Shown here piece after piece: positions 6,516 through 14,450 of a stretch of DNA of 15,000 bases; the first letter of the stretch is position 1; each line of letters opens with the position of its first letter. Both the position numbers and the translations under genes were made by a program. The DNA is from Penaeus vannamei (Eukaryota > Arthropoda > Malacostraca > Decapoda > Penaeidae). The notes under the pieces were generated by a model that had not been told where the DNA came from, searched no databases, and was given only the letters and a program-made list of their open reading frames with translations. Location of the stretch: NCBI RefSeq assembly GCF_042767895.1, contig NC_091570.1, positions 23,306,988-23,321,987 of the forward strand. Reading direction: 5' to 3'.

Positions 6516-7003
6516 TACTGCAAGAGACCCCTTCATATTCCATTTCTTTCACTCAACCGAAGGGGAAGTCGGCCCCCAACCTGACCCCCCCCACACTCAC
6601 CCCATTCCCCACCCCTCCTCACTTCCTCAAATAAATGAATAAATGAAAAAAAAAATAAAAAATAAACAACCGATATGCTTCAGTAAGTTAATAAATAAAA
6701 CATAACTAACAAACGATATCAACAAGTACATAATCTCGATTTCCACCCCCCCCCCCTTTCCACCCCAATCTTCTCCCTCCCTTCTCCCAGCCACTGAGGT
6801 CGAGCCGGGTCAAAGGAAGGAATGAGAAATAGCAAATGAAAAAAAATATATATATGCAAATGACGAGGAGAACAGGGAGGGGACAGGAGGAGAAAAAATA
6901 ATGGGGAGCATTGAAAAAAGGGAAAAAAAAGAAAAAAACAAGAAAAGAAAAAAGAAGTGGATAAATCACAAGTTAAAACAGTAAGAAAACAAAACATGTA
7001 TAG
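6516..7003. other. Mixed AT/C-rich DNA, no gene
   Basis: This stretch holds a C-rich segment at 6580-6625, (AATA)-type A-rich DNA at 6626-6740, a run of 11 C at 6746-6756, and A-rich DNA after 6830 with AAAAAATATATATA near 6840-6855. AGGTCG, then four bases, then GGGTCA at 6797-6812 resembles a direct repeat of nuclear-receptor half-sites but is imperfect. No coding signal was found. Confidence 0.5.
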
Positions 7004-7249
7004 AAAAGAATAGAATGCCAATACCTAAAAAAAACTGATACCAACAACAGTGATAAAAATAACAACAGTAATGATGATGATGATAACAAAAACACGCTAC
7101 AAACACAAGCAACAATAACAATAACAAATCCTAAATCTGAAGCGGCGAGCACTGATTTCATTCCATCGCCTTCTAGCGCAACTCCAGACGCCCCAAGTTT
7201 TTCCACGGCTTCGGATGACGGCTTCACGAGAAAAGGAAATGGTAAATGA
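7004..7249 (+). other. Coding-like open frame without ATG (possible exon or transposon remnant)
   Basis: The frame is open from just after a TAG at 7001 to TGA at 7247-7249, about 81 codons, with no in-frame ATG. The first part is Asn/Asp/Lys/Thr-rich and repeat-encoded (AACAAC and GATGAT). From 7133 the composition changes to balanced GC and reads KSEAASTDFIPSPSS, ATPDAPSFSTASDDGF, then TRKGNGK. A Ser/Pro/Thr-rich stretch ending in DDGFT is reminiscent of disordered regions in LINE ORF1/gag-like proteins, but I recall this only loosely. GGTAAAT at 7241-7247 could be a 5' splice donor. The minus strand over the same island is also open (MKPSSEAVEKLGASGVALEG), so the strand is uncertain. Confidence 0.25.
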
Positions 7250-8069
<820 letters not shown>

Positions 8070-8459
8070 ATACATCCACAAAAGAATCCAATAACTACTT
8101 CTGAGAAAACGTATTATCTCTTTCCTGAAACGTGCATAAAAAATATTCAATTCCCTCACTTAATCTAATCAAATCGCACCTGACAAACCTTTATCATCAA
8201 CTCTAATGATTATATATGAGGGCAAACAACAACAACGAAAAACAAAAACAGCGATGGGATTATATGACCTCCATTTGAAATCTACTGTTAAATAGTATAA
8301 ACAGAATCATCACCCTTCCATCTTAAGAACTAGATTTTATCTCGGAAAGAGCCTTTGTGTTCTTATTTTACGATCACCTCTATCATTATAACAATTAAAG
8401 TTATAATCACTATAAATCTCACGCTGGAATAAACCAGGACAGGATTTCGAGAACGAAGA
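8070..8459. other. Unique AT-rich DNA, no gene
   Basis: About 390 bp of non-repetitive AT-rich sequence with stops in all frames. ATTATAAC (8385-8392) and GTTATAAT (8400-8407) form a perfect 8-bp inverted repeat with a 7-nt loop. AACAAC units occur at 8226-8240. Confidence 0.6.
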
Positions 8460-8698
8460 AAATTGGGAGATTGGAGAGGAGGAAAAGGAAAGGGAAGAAG
8501 AGGAATAGGTGCTGGAGGAGGAGGAGGAGGAGCGGGTGGAAGGAGGAGGAGGAGGAGGATGAAGAGGAGAGAGGAGGGCGAAGACGAGAGGAGGAGGACG
8601 ACGAACGAAAGAGAGAACGAGGAGGAAGAGGAGGAGCATAGAGAAGAAGAAGAAAAAATAACAAAGAGAAACAAATGTTAAAAAAGAAGGAAAAAAAT
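8460..8698. repeat. (GGA)n / GAGGAA purine block
   Basis: (GGA)n arrays at about 8513-8531 and 8541-8560 lie within GAGGAAG and AGAAGAAG purine sequence. Arg/Glu/Gly-rich frames here are translated repeats. Confidence 0.9.
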
Positions 8699-8724
8699 CC
8701 TCCAAAACACACGCATGAACAAAG

Positions 8725-8755
8725 TACCCCCCCCCCACCCCTCCCCACCCACGAT
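8725..8755. repeat. C-run tract
   Basis: CCCCCCCCCC, then A, CCCC, T, CCCC, A and CCC. The minus strand fits a G-quadruplex pattern with one-base loops. Confidence 0.7.
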
Positions 8756-8774
8756 CTCTACAAGTACTAGCTCC

Positions 8775-8797
8775 CTCCGCCCACGCTCCGCCCACGC
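8775..8797 (-). promoter_or_regulatory. Tandem 11-bp repeat holding two GCGTGGGCG-type sites
   Basis: CTCCGCCCACG is present twice back to back (8775-8785, 8786-8796). Each copy with the following C contains CGCCCACGC (8778-8786 and 8789-8797), the exact reverse complement of the Egr/Zif268 consensus GCGTGGGCG. CCGCCC is also the core of GC-box (Sp/KLF) sites. The two sites are 11 bp apart, about one helical turn. Just downstream, CGTTC (8823-8827) and GAACG (8833-8837) form a small hairpin. No transcript start or ORF is evident nearby. Confidence 0.4.
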
Positions 8798-8837
8798 CAA
8801 GGGGAGTTAAGTCGCCTGCATTCGTTCTCGCCGAACG

Positions 8838-9056
8838 TTGCCCTCTCCCTCCCTTGGCCCCTTCCCCTCAGGCCCTCCCTTTCCCGTCTTCCCTCCCATC
8901 CTCTCTCCCTCTATTCCTTCTCCCCTCCTCCCACCCTCTCCCTATCTCCTATCCTTCATCCCTTTCCCTATCTCCATCAATTCGATCCTTTCTCCCTCCT
9001 CCCTTCCCTCTTCCCTCTCCCCCTTCCTTCCTCCCTCCCTCCCTCATTCCTGACTC
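8838..9056. repeat. Pyrimidine block, CCCTCC / TTCCCTC units
   Basis: About 220 bp of plus-strand pyrimidine ending in (CCCT)n at 9030-9045. No gene. Confidence 0.85.
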
Positions 9057-9200
9057 TCCGTCGATGAATATTTCACGCAGCGCTCTCTCATGCAAACAGA
9101 GGGAGAGGGAAGTTGAAAGAAAAGATGAAAAGGAAGAGGGATAATGGGAACACGAGAGAGTAGATGAAAGGAGGGAGGAGGAGACGAAGAGGGAGAGAAA
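9057..9200. other. Short unique island then purine block
   Basis: 9057-9100 is balanced sequence with TCACGCAGCGCTCTC. 9101-9200 is GAGGGAG / GGAGGAG purine. No ORF is believable. Confidence 0.6.
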
Positions 9201-9204
9201 TATC

Positions 9205-9510
9205 CCCAATTTCCTCCCCTAATCTCTCTTCTTCTCTCATCCTCTCCGTTTCCTCATCCTCTTCCTTCTCCTCCTCACTCTTTCCACATCCTTATCCTAC
9301 CCTTCCTTTATTCCTTCCTCATCCTTACCCTCTTCTTCCTTCCTTCCCTCCTCCTCCTCTCCTTCATTCATTCCTTTATTCCCTCCACCTCTTCTTTATA
9401 CCGTCCTTTATTCCCTCCTCCTCCTTTATTTCCTCCTCCTCCTCTTCTTCCTACTCTCCCTCCTCATCCTCCACCTCTTCCTCCTTCCTTCCTTCCTTCC
9501 TCGGGTTCCT
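9205..9510. repeat. Pyrimidine block with TTTATTCC units and (CCT)n
   Basis: CCTTTATTCC recurs (TTTATTCC at 9307, 9375 and 9407, and a variant at about 9424) within (CCT)n and (CTTC)n DNA, ending in (CCTT)n at 9483-9501. Confidence 0.85.
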
Positions 9511-9966
9511 AAGACTGATGTTGACACAGGTCTTGGATCTGTGTGTTTGTGCGTCTCAGGTTTTGTTGATTCTGGTGCTGTCTGGGTTATTATTTTTTCA
9601 CGCACACACGAGTACATTTGCTGTGCGTATGGCTGCATACATATGGAATAAATGCGCGCGCAGACACACAAAAAGGAGCCAGTCATTCGTTTCTCTTTCT
9701 CTCGCCAGCTTTACCTCTTCGCGGGTTTGTCTGTTGCATATGGGTTCGCTTGTCTGTCTGTTATTGTTGCACATACACAAAAGATCTACATATATTTCTT
9801 TCATCAATTTCTCAGGCTGAATACATTTGATCTCTTCTACAAGAGACGTCTTTGGCCGGTTTCAAGTACTTGTGTTTCTGACGAAGATATAATCTCTTGC
9901 ATTGGGAATATATTCATTCTCATGCAAGCCTTTTACATGAACACTGTTCATATAATATCTTCCTCC
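9511..9966. other. 455-bp non-repetitive region with several palindromes
   Basis: This is the longest non-repetitive region of the window. It contains a Z-DNA-type palindrome TGCGCGCGCA at 9653-9662, AGACGTCT at 9844-9851, GGCCGGTTTC at 9854-9863, CAAGTACTTG at 9863-9872, CTGACGAAGAT at about 9878-9888, CTTGCAT/ATGCAAG inverted at about 9896 and 9922, and the 15-bp palindrome ATGAACA-C-TGTTCAT at 9937-9951. One plus frame stays open from 9652 into the CT array (KIYIYFFHQFLRLNTFDLFYK and onward in pieces), but no family is recognised. CCGGTTTC followed by CTGACGA recalls the tails of arthropod Penelope-like or non-LTR elements. That is from memory and unverified. Confidence 0.35.
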
Positions 9967-10078
<112 letters not shown>

Positions 10079-10210
10079 CTCTCTTACTTCTTCTTCTCTC
10101 TCTTACTTCTTCTCTCTCTTACTTCTTCTTCTCTCTCTTACTTCTTCTCTCTCTTACTTCTTCTTCTCTCTTACTTCTCCTTCTTCTCTCTCTTACTTCT
10201 TCTTCTTCTC
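10079..10210. repeat. TTAC-TTC minisatellite with alternating 19/16-bp units
   Basis: TTACTTCTTC recurs at 10084, 10103, 10119, 10138, 10154, 10171 and 10193, spaced 19, 16, 19, 16, 17 and 22 bp. The alternation suggests a 35-bp higher-order unit (19+16) that was duplicated. Confidence 0.9.
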
Positions 10211-10436
10211 TCTCTCTCTCTCTTTCCCTTTCCCTCTCTCTCTTCCCACAAACACTCCCTCATAAACAACTAAAATCCCTTTAGAAATATCTTCAACCTG
10301 CTCATCTCCTCCTCATTTTATGAACTCCTCCCCAACCCTTCCCCTCTCCTCCCCCCCAACCATAACACCATCCACCCCCATTTCATATTAATATCGAAAC
10401 CCCACGCCACTCCCTTTCCGAACACCCCTCCCCTCG
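10211..10436. other. Pyrimidine and C-rich DNA, no gene
   Basis: CT-rich at first, then C-rich mixed sequence (CCTCCTCCCC, CCATCCACCCCCA) with a small AT patch TCATATTAATATCG near 10383. Nothing gene-like. Confidence 0.6.
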
Positions 10437-10600
10437 GAAAAGAAGAAGAAGAGGAAGAAGAAGAAGAAGACGAAAGACGAGTAAGACGATGAAGAAGGAG
10501 AAAAAGTAAGACGAGTGAGACGATGAAGAAGAAAAATAAAAATAAATAAAGAAAGAAGAGTAAGACGAAGAAGAAAGAAGTAAAAAAAAAAAACATCTCG
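10437..10600. repeat. (GAA)n and AGTAAGACGATGAAGAA repeats
   Basis: (GAA)n-type DNA at 10440-10472 is followed by three imperfect units of GAGTAAGACGATGAAGAA, then A-rich DNA ending in a run of about 12 A near 10582-10593. Confidence 0.8.
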
Positions 10601-10857
10601 TCTAAAATATCCCCACGAACCCAATTTTACATAAAATTCAAAACTTCATTTCCACTCCCACCCTTTCCCACCACAGTACTGCAGTCTCCAAGACCCCCTT
10701 CAAGCCCCATTCCCACTCTACTTCTCCATCACCCCCTCCCCCCTCCAACCTTCCCTTTTCACCCCCTCAAACCGACCCCCCGACCCCATTCCCATCTCCC
10801 CCCACCCCACAAAAAAAAACTCAAGAAAAAAAAATTAAAAGATTTCCTCCCAACCCT
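10601..10857. other. C-rich low-complexity DNA, no gene
   Basis: Many C runs of four to six are separated by A or T, so the minus strand is G-rich. GTACTGCAG occurs at 10677. Runs of A occur at 10813-10833. No ORF of interest. Confidence 0.6.
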
Positions 10858-11035
10858 AAACTCCCTAGGCCTATGGACTGCCTGGCCGGGAATACCAAAC
10901 AGGAATCTTTAAGGATATGACTTTAAATCCGGGTTGCTGGGCGGCTACCCCCCCCCCCCCCCCCCCGGCGGCAAAACACTTCAAGACGCACGCGAACCTT
11001 GGGGAAACTTCCAGTATGTTTCTGACGCGGTGAAA
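10858..11035. other. Unique island interrupted by C19
   Basis: Balanced, GC-richer sequence contains a run of 19 C at 10948-10966, flanked by GGCGGCTA on the left and GGCGGC on the right. The right half is open on the minus strand (VRNILEVSPRFACVLKCFAAG), but the C run would supply only Gly/Pro in that frame and I recognise no family. Confidence 0.4.
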
Positions 11036-11294
11036 GGAGTGAGGAGATAGAGTGAAAGGGCGAGGGAGAAGAGGAGGGGAAGGAGGAGAAGAGAGAGGAA
11101 GAGAGCGTGAAATTGGGGTGAGTCAGGAGGGAGGAAGGGAGACAGAGATGCAAAAGAAAAGCGAAAGGGGGAAGGAAAGAACAGACAACAAAAACAAACG
11201 AAGTAATTTTTCCGCTAAAACATGGAACGAGAGAAGGAAATCAAAATAAAAACAAAAGAAGGAGAGACAGGGAAAAAACAAAATAAAACAAAGG

Positions 11295-11300
<6 letters not shown>
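11036..11300. repeat. Purine-rich flank of GA array
   Basis: GAGGAGGGG, GGAAGGG and AAAACAAA purine-rich sequence leads into the GA array. No gene. Confidence 0.75.
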
Positions 11301-11359
<59 letters not shown>

Positions 11360-11456
11360 GGAGAGGGAGAGGAGAGAGGGAGAGAGAGAGGAGAGGGAGA
11401 GGGGAGAGGGAGAGAGGGAGAGGGAGAGAGGAGGAGAGAGAGAGAGAGAGAGGAGA

Positions 11457-11520
<64 letters not shown>

Positions 11521-11532
11521 GAGAGAGAGGGA

Positions 11533-11617
<85 letters not shown>
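11301..11617. repeat. ~315-bp (GA)n array with GGGAGA variants
   Basis: Pure GA at about 11301-11353 is followed by an interrupted middle (GGAGAGGGAGAGGGAGAG) at 11354-11460, then mostly pure GA to 11617 with GGG breaks at about 11509, 11529 and 11535. The variants cluster in the middle rather than at the edges. Confidence 0.97.
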
Positions 11618-11620
<3 letters not shown>

Positions 11621-12076
11621 AGAAAAGTGAATCCTCAATGGGGAACGTGCTATTAACATCACGGATAAGCAGCCATTTACCCAGTTTAAAAAGCTAATAA
11701 AATCGCTCAAACGGCCACTTGATTATTTTTTTCTGCCTCGACAAACAAAAGGAAAAAAATAAAAAGGAAAGGAAAATTGACGAAGAGCATAAAAAGGAAT
11801 GTATCGGACAGAAAACATGAAAAAGGAAAAACAAATAATTTAACGGAAAGAAAAAAACAAAAGAGACGAGAGTAAAAAGGCAATGGCGTATTCTCGAGAA
11901 ACTGTTACTAAAATTATTCTTATGAAATGAAAGAAAATAAGAAAATCGAACAATTGGAGGATACTCATTGGATTTAATAATAATAAAAAAAGTCACAGAC
12001 TAAAAGAAAAGAAAAACACAGAAAGAGAACAAGAACAACAAAAACAATTCAAAAAATGAAAGAAAAAGAAAAAAAA
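11618..12076. other. Unique segment then A-rich DNA
   Basis: 11618-11715 is balanced unique DNA (ATGGGGAACGTGCTATTAACATCACGG in pieces), open on the minus strand as NWVNGCLSVMLIARSPLRIH before entering the repeat. 11716-12076 is A-rich with AAAAAG units. No gene is assignable. Confidence 0.5.
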
Positions 12077-12180
12077 ATGTTGACAGCGACAGCCACCCGG
12101 CGTCGCCGCCTCAAGATCTCGGGATAAATTCCTTTCAGCGCCGCCAACGTCTTCAAATCCCCTCCGAGAGGAAAATATTT
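12077..12180 (+). other. GC-rich island with a 16-codon ORF
   Basis: An abrupt GC-rich segment within A-rich DNA. ATG at 12077-12079 is preceded by seven A, and the frame reads MLTATATRRRRLKISG to TAA at 12125-12127. GCGTCGCCGCC and GCGCCGCC are present. It could be a leader ORF, a first exon or chance. Isolated GC-rich islands between A-rich DNA sometimes mark exons or 5' ends, but no other promoter element is convincing. Confidence 0.2.
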
Positions 12181-12199
12181 TTTCGACACTACTACGTAT

Positions 12200-12600
12200 T
12201 TTCGTGTCTACGTGTATCCATACATATATTTCTCTCTGTCTATTGCTTCTATCTATTTTTGTCTATTCAAGCTTCTATCTATCGTTTATTGACTACATGT
12301 CCCTGTCTACGTCTATCCATGTATATATTTACCTCTGTTTATCTATCTTTGCATATTCGTGCATCTACCTATCTTTGTCTATTCATGCATCTATCTTTTT
12401 GTCTATCCATGCATCTATCTATCTTCGTCTATCTATTTACGTTTATCTATCCATCTCTGCCTACATATCTATCTACGTCAAGCCTTCCATCTATCTATAA
12501 CTATTCGTCTATTTATCTACCAACGCTCATTTGATTATGTATCTATCTACATATCTAAGTATTAAATATCTATCCAACTATGTATATATTATCTCTAGTA
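12200..12600. repeat. CTAT-type minisatellite, ~24-bp units, 99-bp higher-order period
   Basis: Units such as GTCTATYCATGCATCTATCT recur about every 24 bp. GTCTACGTSTATCCATRYATATATTT appears at 12206 and at 12305, a 99-bp offset (about four units), with the flanks also alignable. Diverged CTAT DNA continues to about 12600. Tyr/Ile/Ser/Leu-rich open frames here are repeat translations. Confidence 0.85.
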
Positions 12601-12609
12601 CCAAAAAAA

Positions 12610-12832
12610 TAGTTATAAGTAGAAGAAAATAATGCAAAGCAAAGACGAGGAAGAAAAAAAAGAAAGAAAAAATAACAGCTAGTAATGAGCAATTAAAGAG
12701 GAGGAGGAGCAGGACGGGAAGAAAAACAAGAGGAAGAAGAAAAAGACGAGGAAAAGAGGGAAAAAGAAAGAAAACAAAGATAACGAATAAGAAAATGGAG
12801 ACGAAGAATCACACGAAGAAAAAGAAGAAAAA

Positions 12833-12863
<31 letters not shown>

Positions 12864-12872
12864 GAGGAGGAG
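12610..12872. repeat. A-rich purine block with (GAA)n
   Basis: AAAGAAAG and GAGGAAG units lead to (GAA)n at about 12813-12855 and (GGA)n just after. The plus-frame poly-Lys product starting at 12795 is repeat-derived. Confidence 0.85.
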
Positions 12873-12965
12873 GCCCTGGACTCAGGGACCGAGCCGCGAC
12901 CACCAAACCTGACGAGCCTTCCACTTGGCATGGGGACATTATCTTGTTCTTGGCGGAGGGAGAGC
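12873..12965. other. GC-rich unique island, small hairpin
   Basis: Unique sequence between purine blocks begins with the hairpin CCCTG-GACT-CAGGG at 12874-12887. Plus frame: ALDSGTEPRPPNLTSLPLGM. Minus frame: QVEGSSGLVVAARSLSPGP. Neither has its own start or stop. It might be a degraded transposon or exon fragment. Confidence 0.3.
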
Positions 12966-13430
12966 TGGCCAGAGGAAGAAGATGAGGAAGAGAAGGGAGA
13001 AGAGGGAAGGGAGAGAAAGAGGAGAAGGGAGGGGGATAGAAAGGAAAGGGAAGAGGGAGGGGGAGAGAAAGGAAGCGGAGGGAGAGGGAGAGTAAGAAAG
13101 AGGAGGGAGAGGGAGAGAATGGAAGCGGAGTAGGGAGAGGGAGAAAAAGGAGGAGGGGAAAAGAGAGAGAAAGAAAGGAAGAGAAGAAGGGAGAAAGGAG
13201 GAGAAGGAGAGGAGAGGGGAAAAGGAAAAAAAGGGGGAAAGGAGATGGAGAGGAGATGAGAAAGAGAAAGAGGAGAAGGAGGAGGAGGTGGAGATCAAAG
13301 AAAGAAATTTCTGAAAGTAAGAGATGGAGAGTGAAAGAAAGTAAAAGAAAGAGATAGAGAGAAAGAAATGGACAGATTGAGAGACAGCAAGAGACACAGA
13401 GGCAGAGGAAGACGAAGAGTAAGCCCAAGA
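12966..13430. repeat. Purine block, GGGAGAGGG / AGAAAG units
   Basis: About 465 bp of nearly pure plus-strand purine has a repeating GGGAGAGAAAGGAAGCGGAG-type unit at 13035-13140. It grades into GAAAGAGATAGAGAG and then mixed sequence. The 294-codon minus-strand frame over this region is a stop-free Ser/Leu/Phe/Pro translation and not a gene. Confidence 0.85.
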
Positions 13431-13439
13431 ATGAATGTG

Positions 13440-13600
13440 CGTACGTGAATGTCCTCACACACATCCCTCTGTACTTACACATACACGTGGCGGTATCCAC
13501 CCCAAGCACGTGCACACCTTCACACACACACACCTTAAACCACCAAACATTCCCCTCCGTCAAAGACCCCCCCCCCCCTCCCGTCCACCTACCCCGACTA
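13440..13600. repeat. CA-rich DNA with short (CA)n and C12
   Basis: ACACAC runs at 13456-13463 and 13520-13531 are followed by a run of 12 C at 13567-13578. CACGTG-type E-boxes occur within AAGCACGTGCAC (13506-13517). No gene. Confidence 0.8.
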
Positions 13601-13649
13601 CTACTTACACATTCTCAAGCATCGCACCTAAACATACCAGGCCGGCGTA

Positions 13650-13895
13650 CCCACTCACCCACCCACCCACCCAACACATCCACCCATCCATTCAACCCAT
13701 CCACCTACCTCCTGCCTAACTATCTAGCTCCCTTCTTGTCTACCTACCTACCGAACTATCTACCATCTATCTATCCATCTATTTACCTACCTACCTACCT
13801 TCCTAACAAGCCAACCATCTAACCACCTATCTATCTATATATATATATCTATCTATCTATAAATCAGTCAGTTAGTCAGCCAGTCAGTCATTCCC
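13650..13895. repeat. Succession of tetranucleotide repeats: CCCA, CCAT, CTAC, CTAT, AT, CTAT, CAGT
   Basis: (CCCA)n at about 13655-13675 passes into CCAT units (13679-13705), CTAC units (13738-13752 and 13786-13802), CTAT units (13764-13780 and 13828-13838), (AT)5 near 13836-13847, CTAT again to 13860, then CAGT/TCAG units (13865-13890). Each block differs from the next by one base in the unit. Confidence 0.9.
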
Positions 13896-13919
13896 ACAGC
13901 CCCGTAACCCCACCTGCCA

Positions 13920-13993
13920 AGACCACACCTGCTGCCGCCTGCTATATCGCCATTCGAGCGACTAATAAGCAGGCGGACCAGCAGGTGTGTTCT
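13920..13993. other. Strong imperfect hairpin, 20-23 bp stem, 24-nt loop
   Basis: The left arm at 13924-13943 (CACACCTGCTG then CCGCCTGCT) pairs with the right arm at 13968-13989 (AGCAGGCGG, bulged AC, CAGCAGGTGTG), giving 9 + 11 bp. After one C/T mismatch the stem continues for three more pairs (13920-13922 with 13991-13993). Inside the loop, TCGC (13947-13950) and GCGA (13958-13961) can form a second short stem. It is not made of a simple repeat. Arm lengths and total size resemble a microRNA precursor or a small foldback element, but transcription is not shown. Confidence 0.6.
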
Positions 13994-13995
13994 CT

Positions 13996-14040
13996 CACCC
14001 CCTCTCCCCTTCCCCCCTCCCCTCACTCCTCGTGTCCGCT
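13996..14040. repeat. Short pyrimidine tract
   Basis: CCCCCTCTCCCC and CCCCTCCCC units ahead of a long purine block. Confidence 0.7.
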
Positions 14041-14450
14041 GATTGGGGAGGTGGGTGGAGGGCGTGGGGAGGGAAGGGGAGAGGGAGGGTGAGGAAGGGA
14101 AGAAAGAAGGGAGGTAGAGGGGAGAAAGAGAAGGGGAGGTAGAAGAGAGAATGGGAGGGGGGATAGAAGGGAGGGAGAGGGGGAGGTAGAAGGGAGAAAG
14201 GAAGGGGGAGAGGGAGATAGAAGGTAGAAAGGGAGGAGGAGAGGGAGGAAAAGGAGGGAGTTAGGAGGGGGGAAAAGAATATAATAAAAAGTTGTCGGTG
14301 TTGAGGCAGCGTTGTGGGGGAGTAAGGGACTGAAGGAGAGATGAAGGGAGACAGCAAGGGGACGGAGAGACAGACGAATGGATGAAAAGACAGGAGAGCG
14401 GAAGAAGGGGAAAACCAGCCAAGGAACGAGGGAGATAGAGGCGAGGGCGA
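14041..14450. repeat. Purine block with G-quadruplex motif at its left end
   Basis: At 14045-14079, six G runs of three or four are separated by loops of one to four bases. The remainder is GGGAGG / GAAGGGAGG with units such as GGTAGAAGRGAGAA repeated at about 20-30 bp over 14110-14235. A mixed patch (AATATAATAAAAAGTTGTCGG) lies near 14279-14299. Confidence 0.85.

Noticed and set aside
5886..6584. 232-codon plus-strand frame with a charged first half and Pro/Ser/Leu second half
   Set aside because: The first half is GAAA/GAGAAA repeat, the second half a CCTTC repeat, joined by a 100-bp unique spacer without a recognisable domain.
6797..6812. DR4-like nuclear-receptor site AGGTCG-AGCC-GGGTCA
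   Set aside because: Both half-sites deviate from AGGTCA and it is isolated. Chance is likely.
9878..9905. Hammerhead ribozyme candidate from CTGACGA plus a short AGAT/ATCT stem
   Set aside because: The GAAA catalytic strand after the stem and a closing third stem are absent, so it cannot be a functional hammerhead. At most it is a relic.
12873..12920. tRNA-derived SINE promoter in the GC-rich island
   Set aside because: On the minus strand the sequence only loosely resembles A and B boxes. The B-box position lacks the GTTCGA core and no poly-A or tail structure follows.
12679..13563. 294-codon minus-strand open frame with Leu/Phe/Ser segments that look like membrane helices
   Set aside because: The hydrophobic segments are encoded by GAA/GGA purine repeats read on the opposite strand. 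There are many frames with equal openness and no conserved motif.
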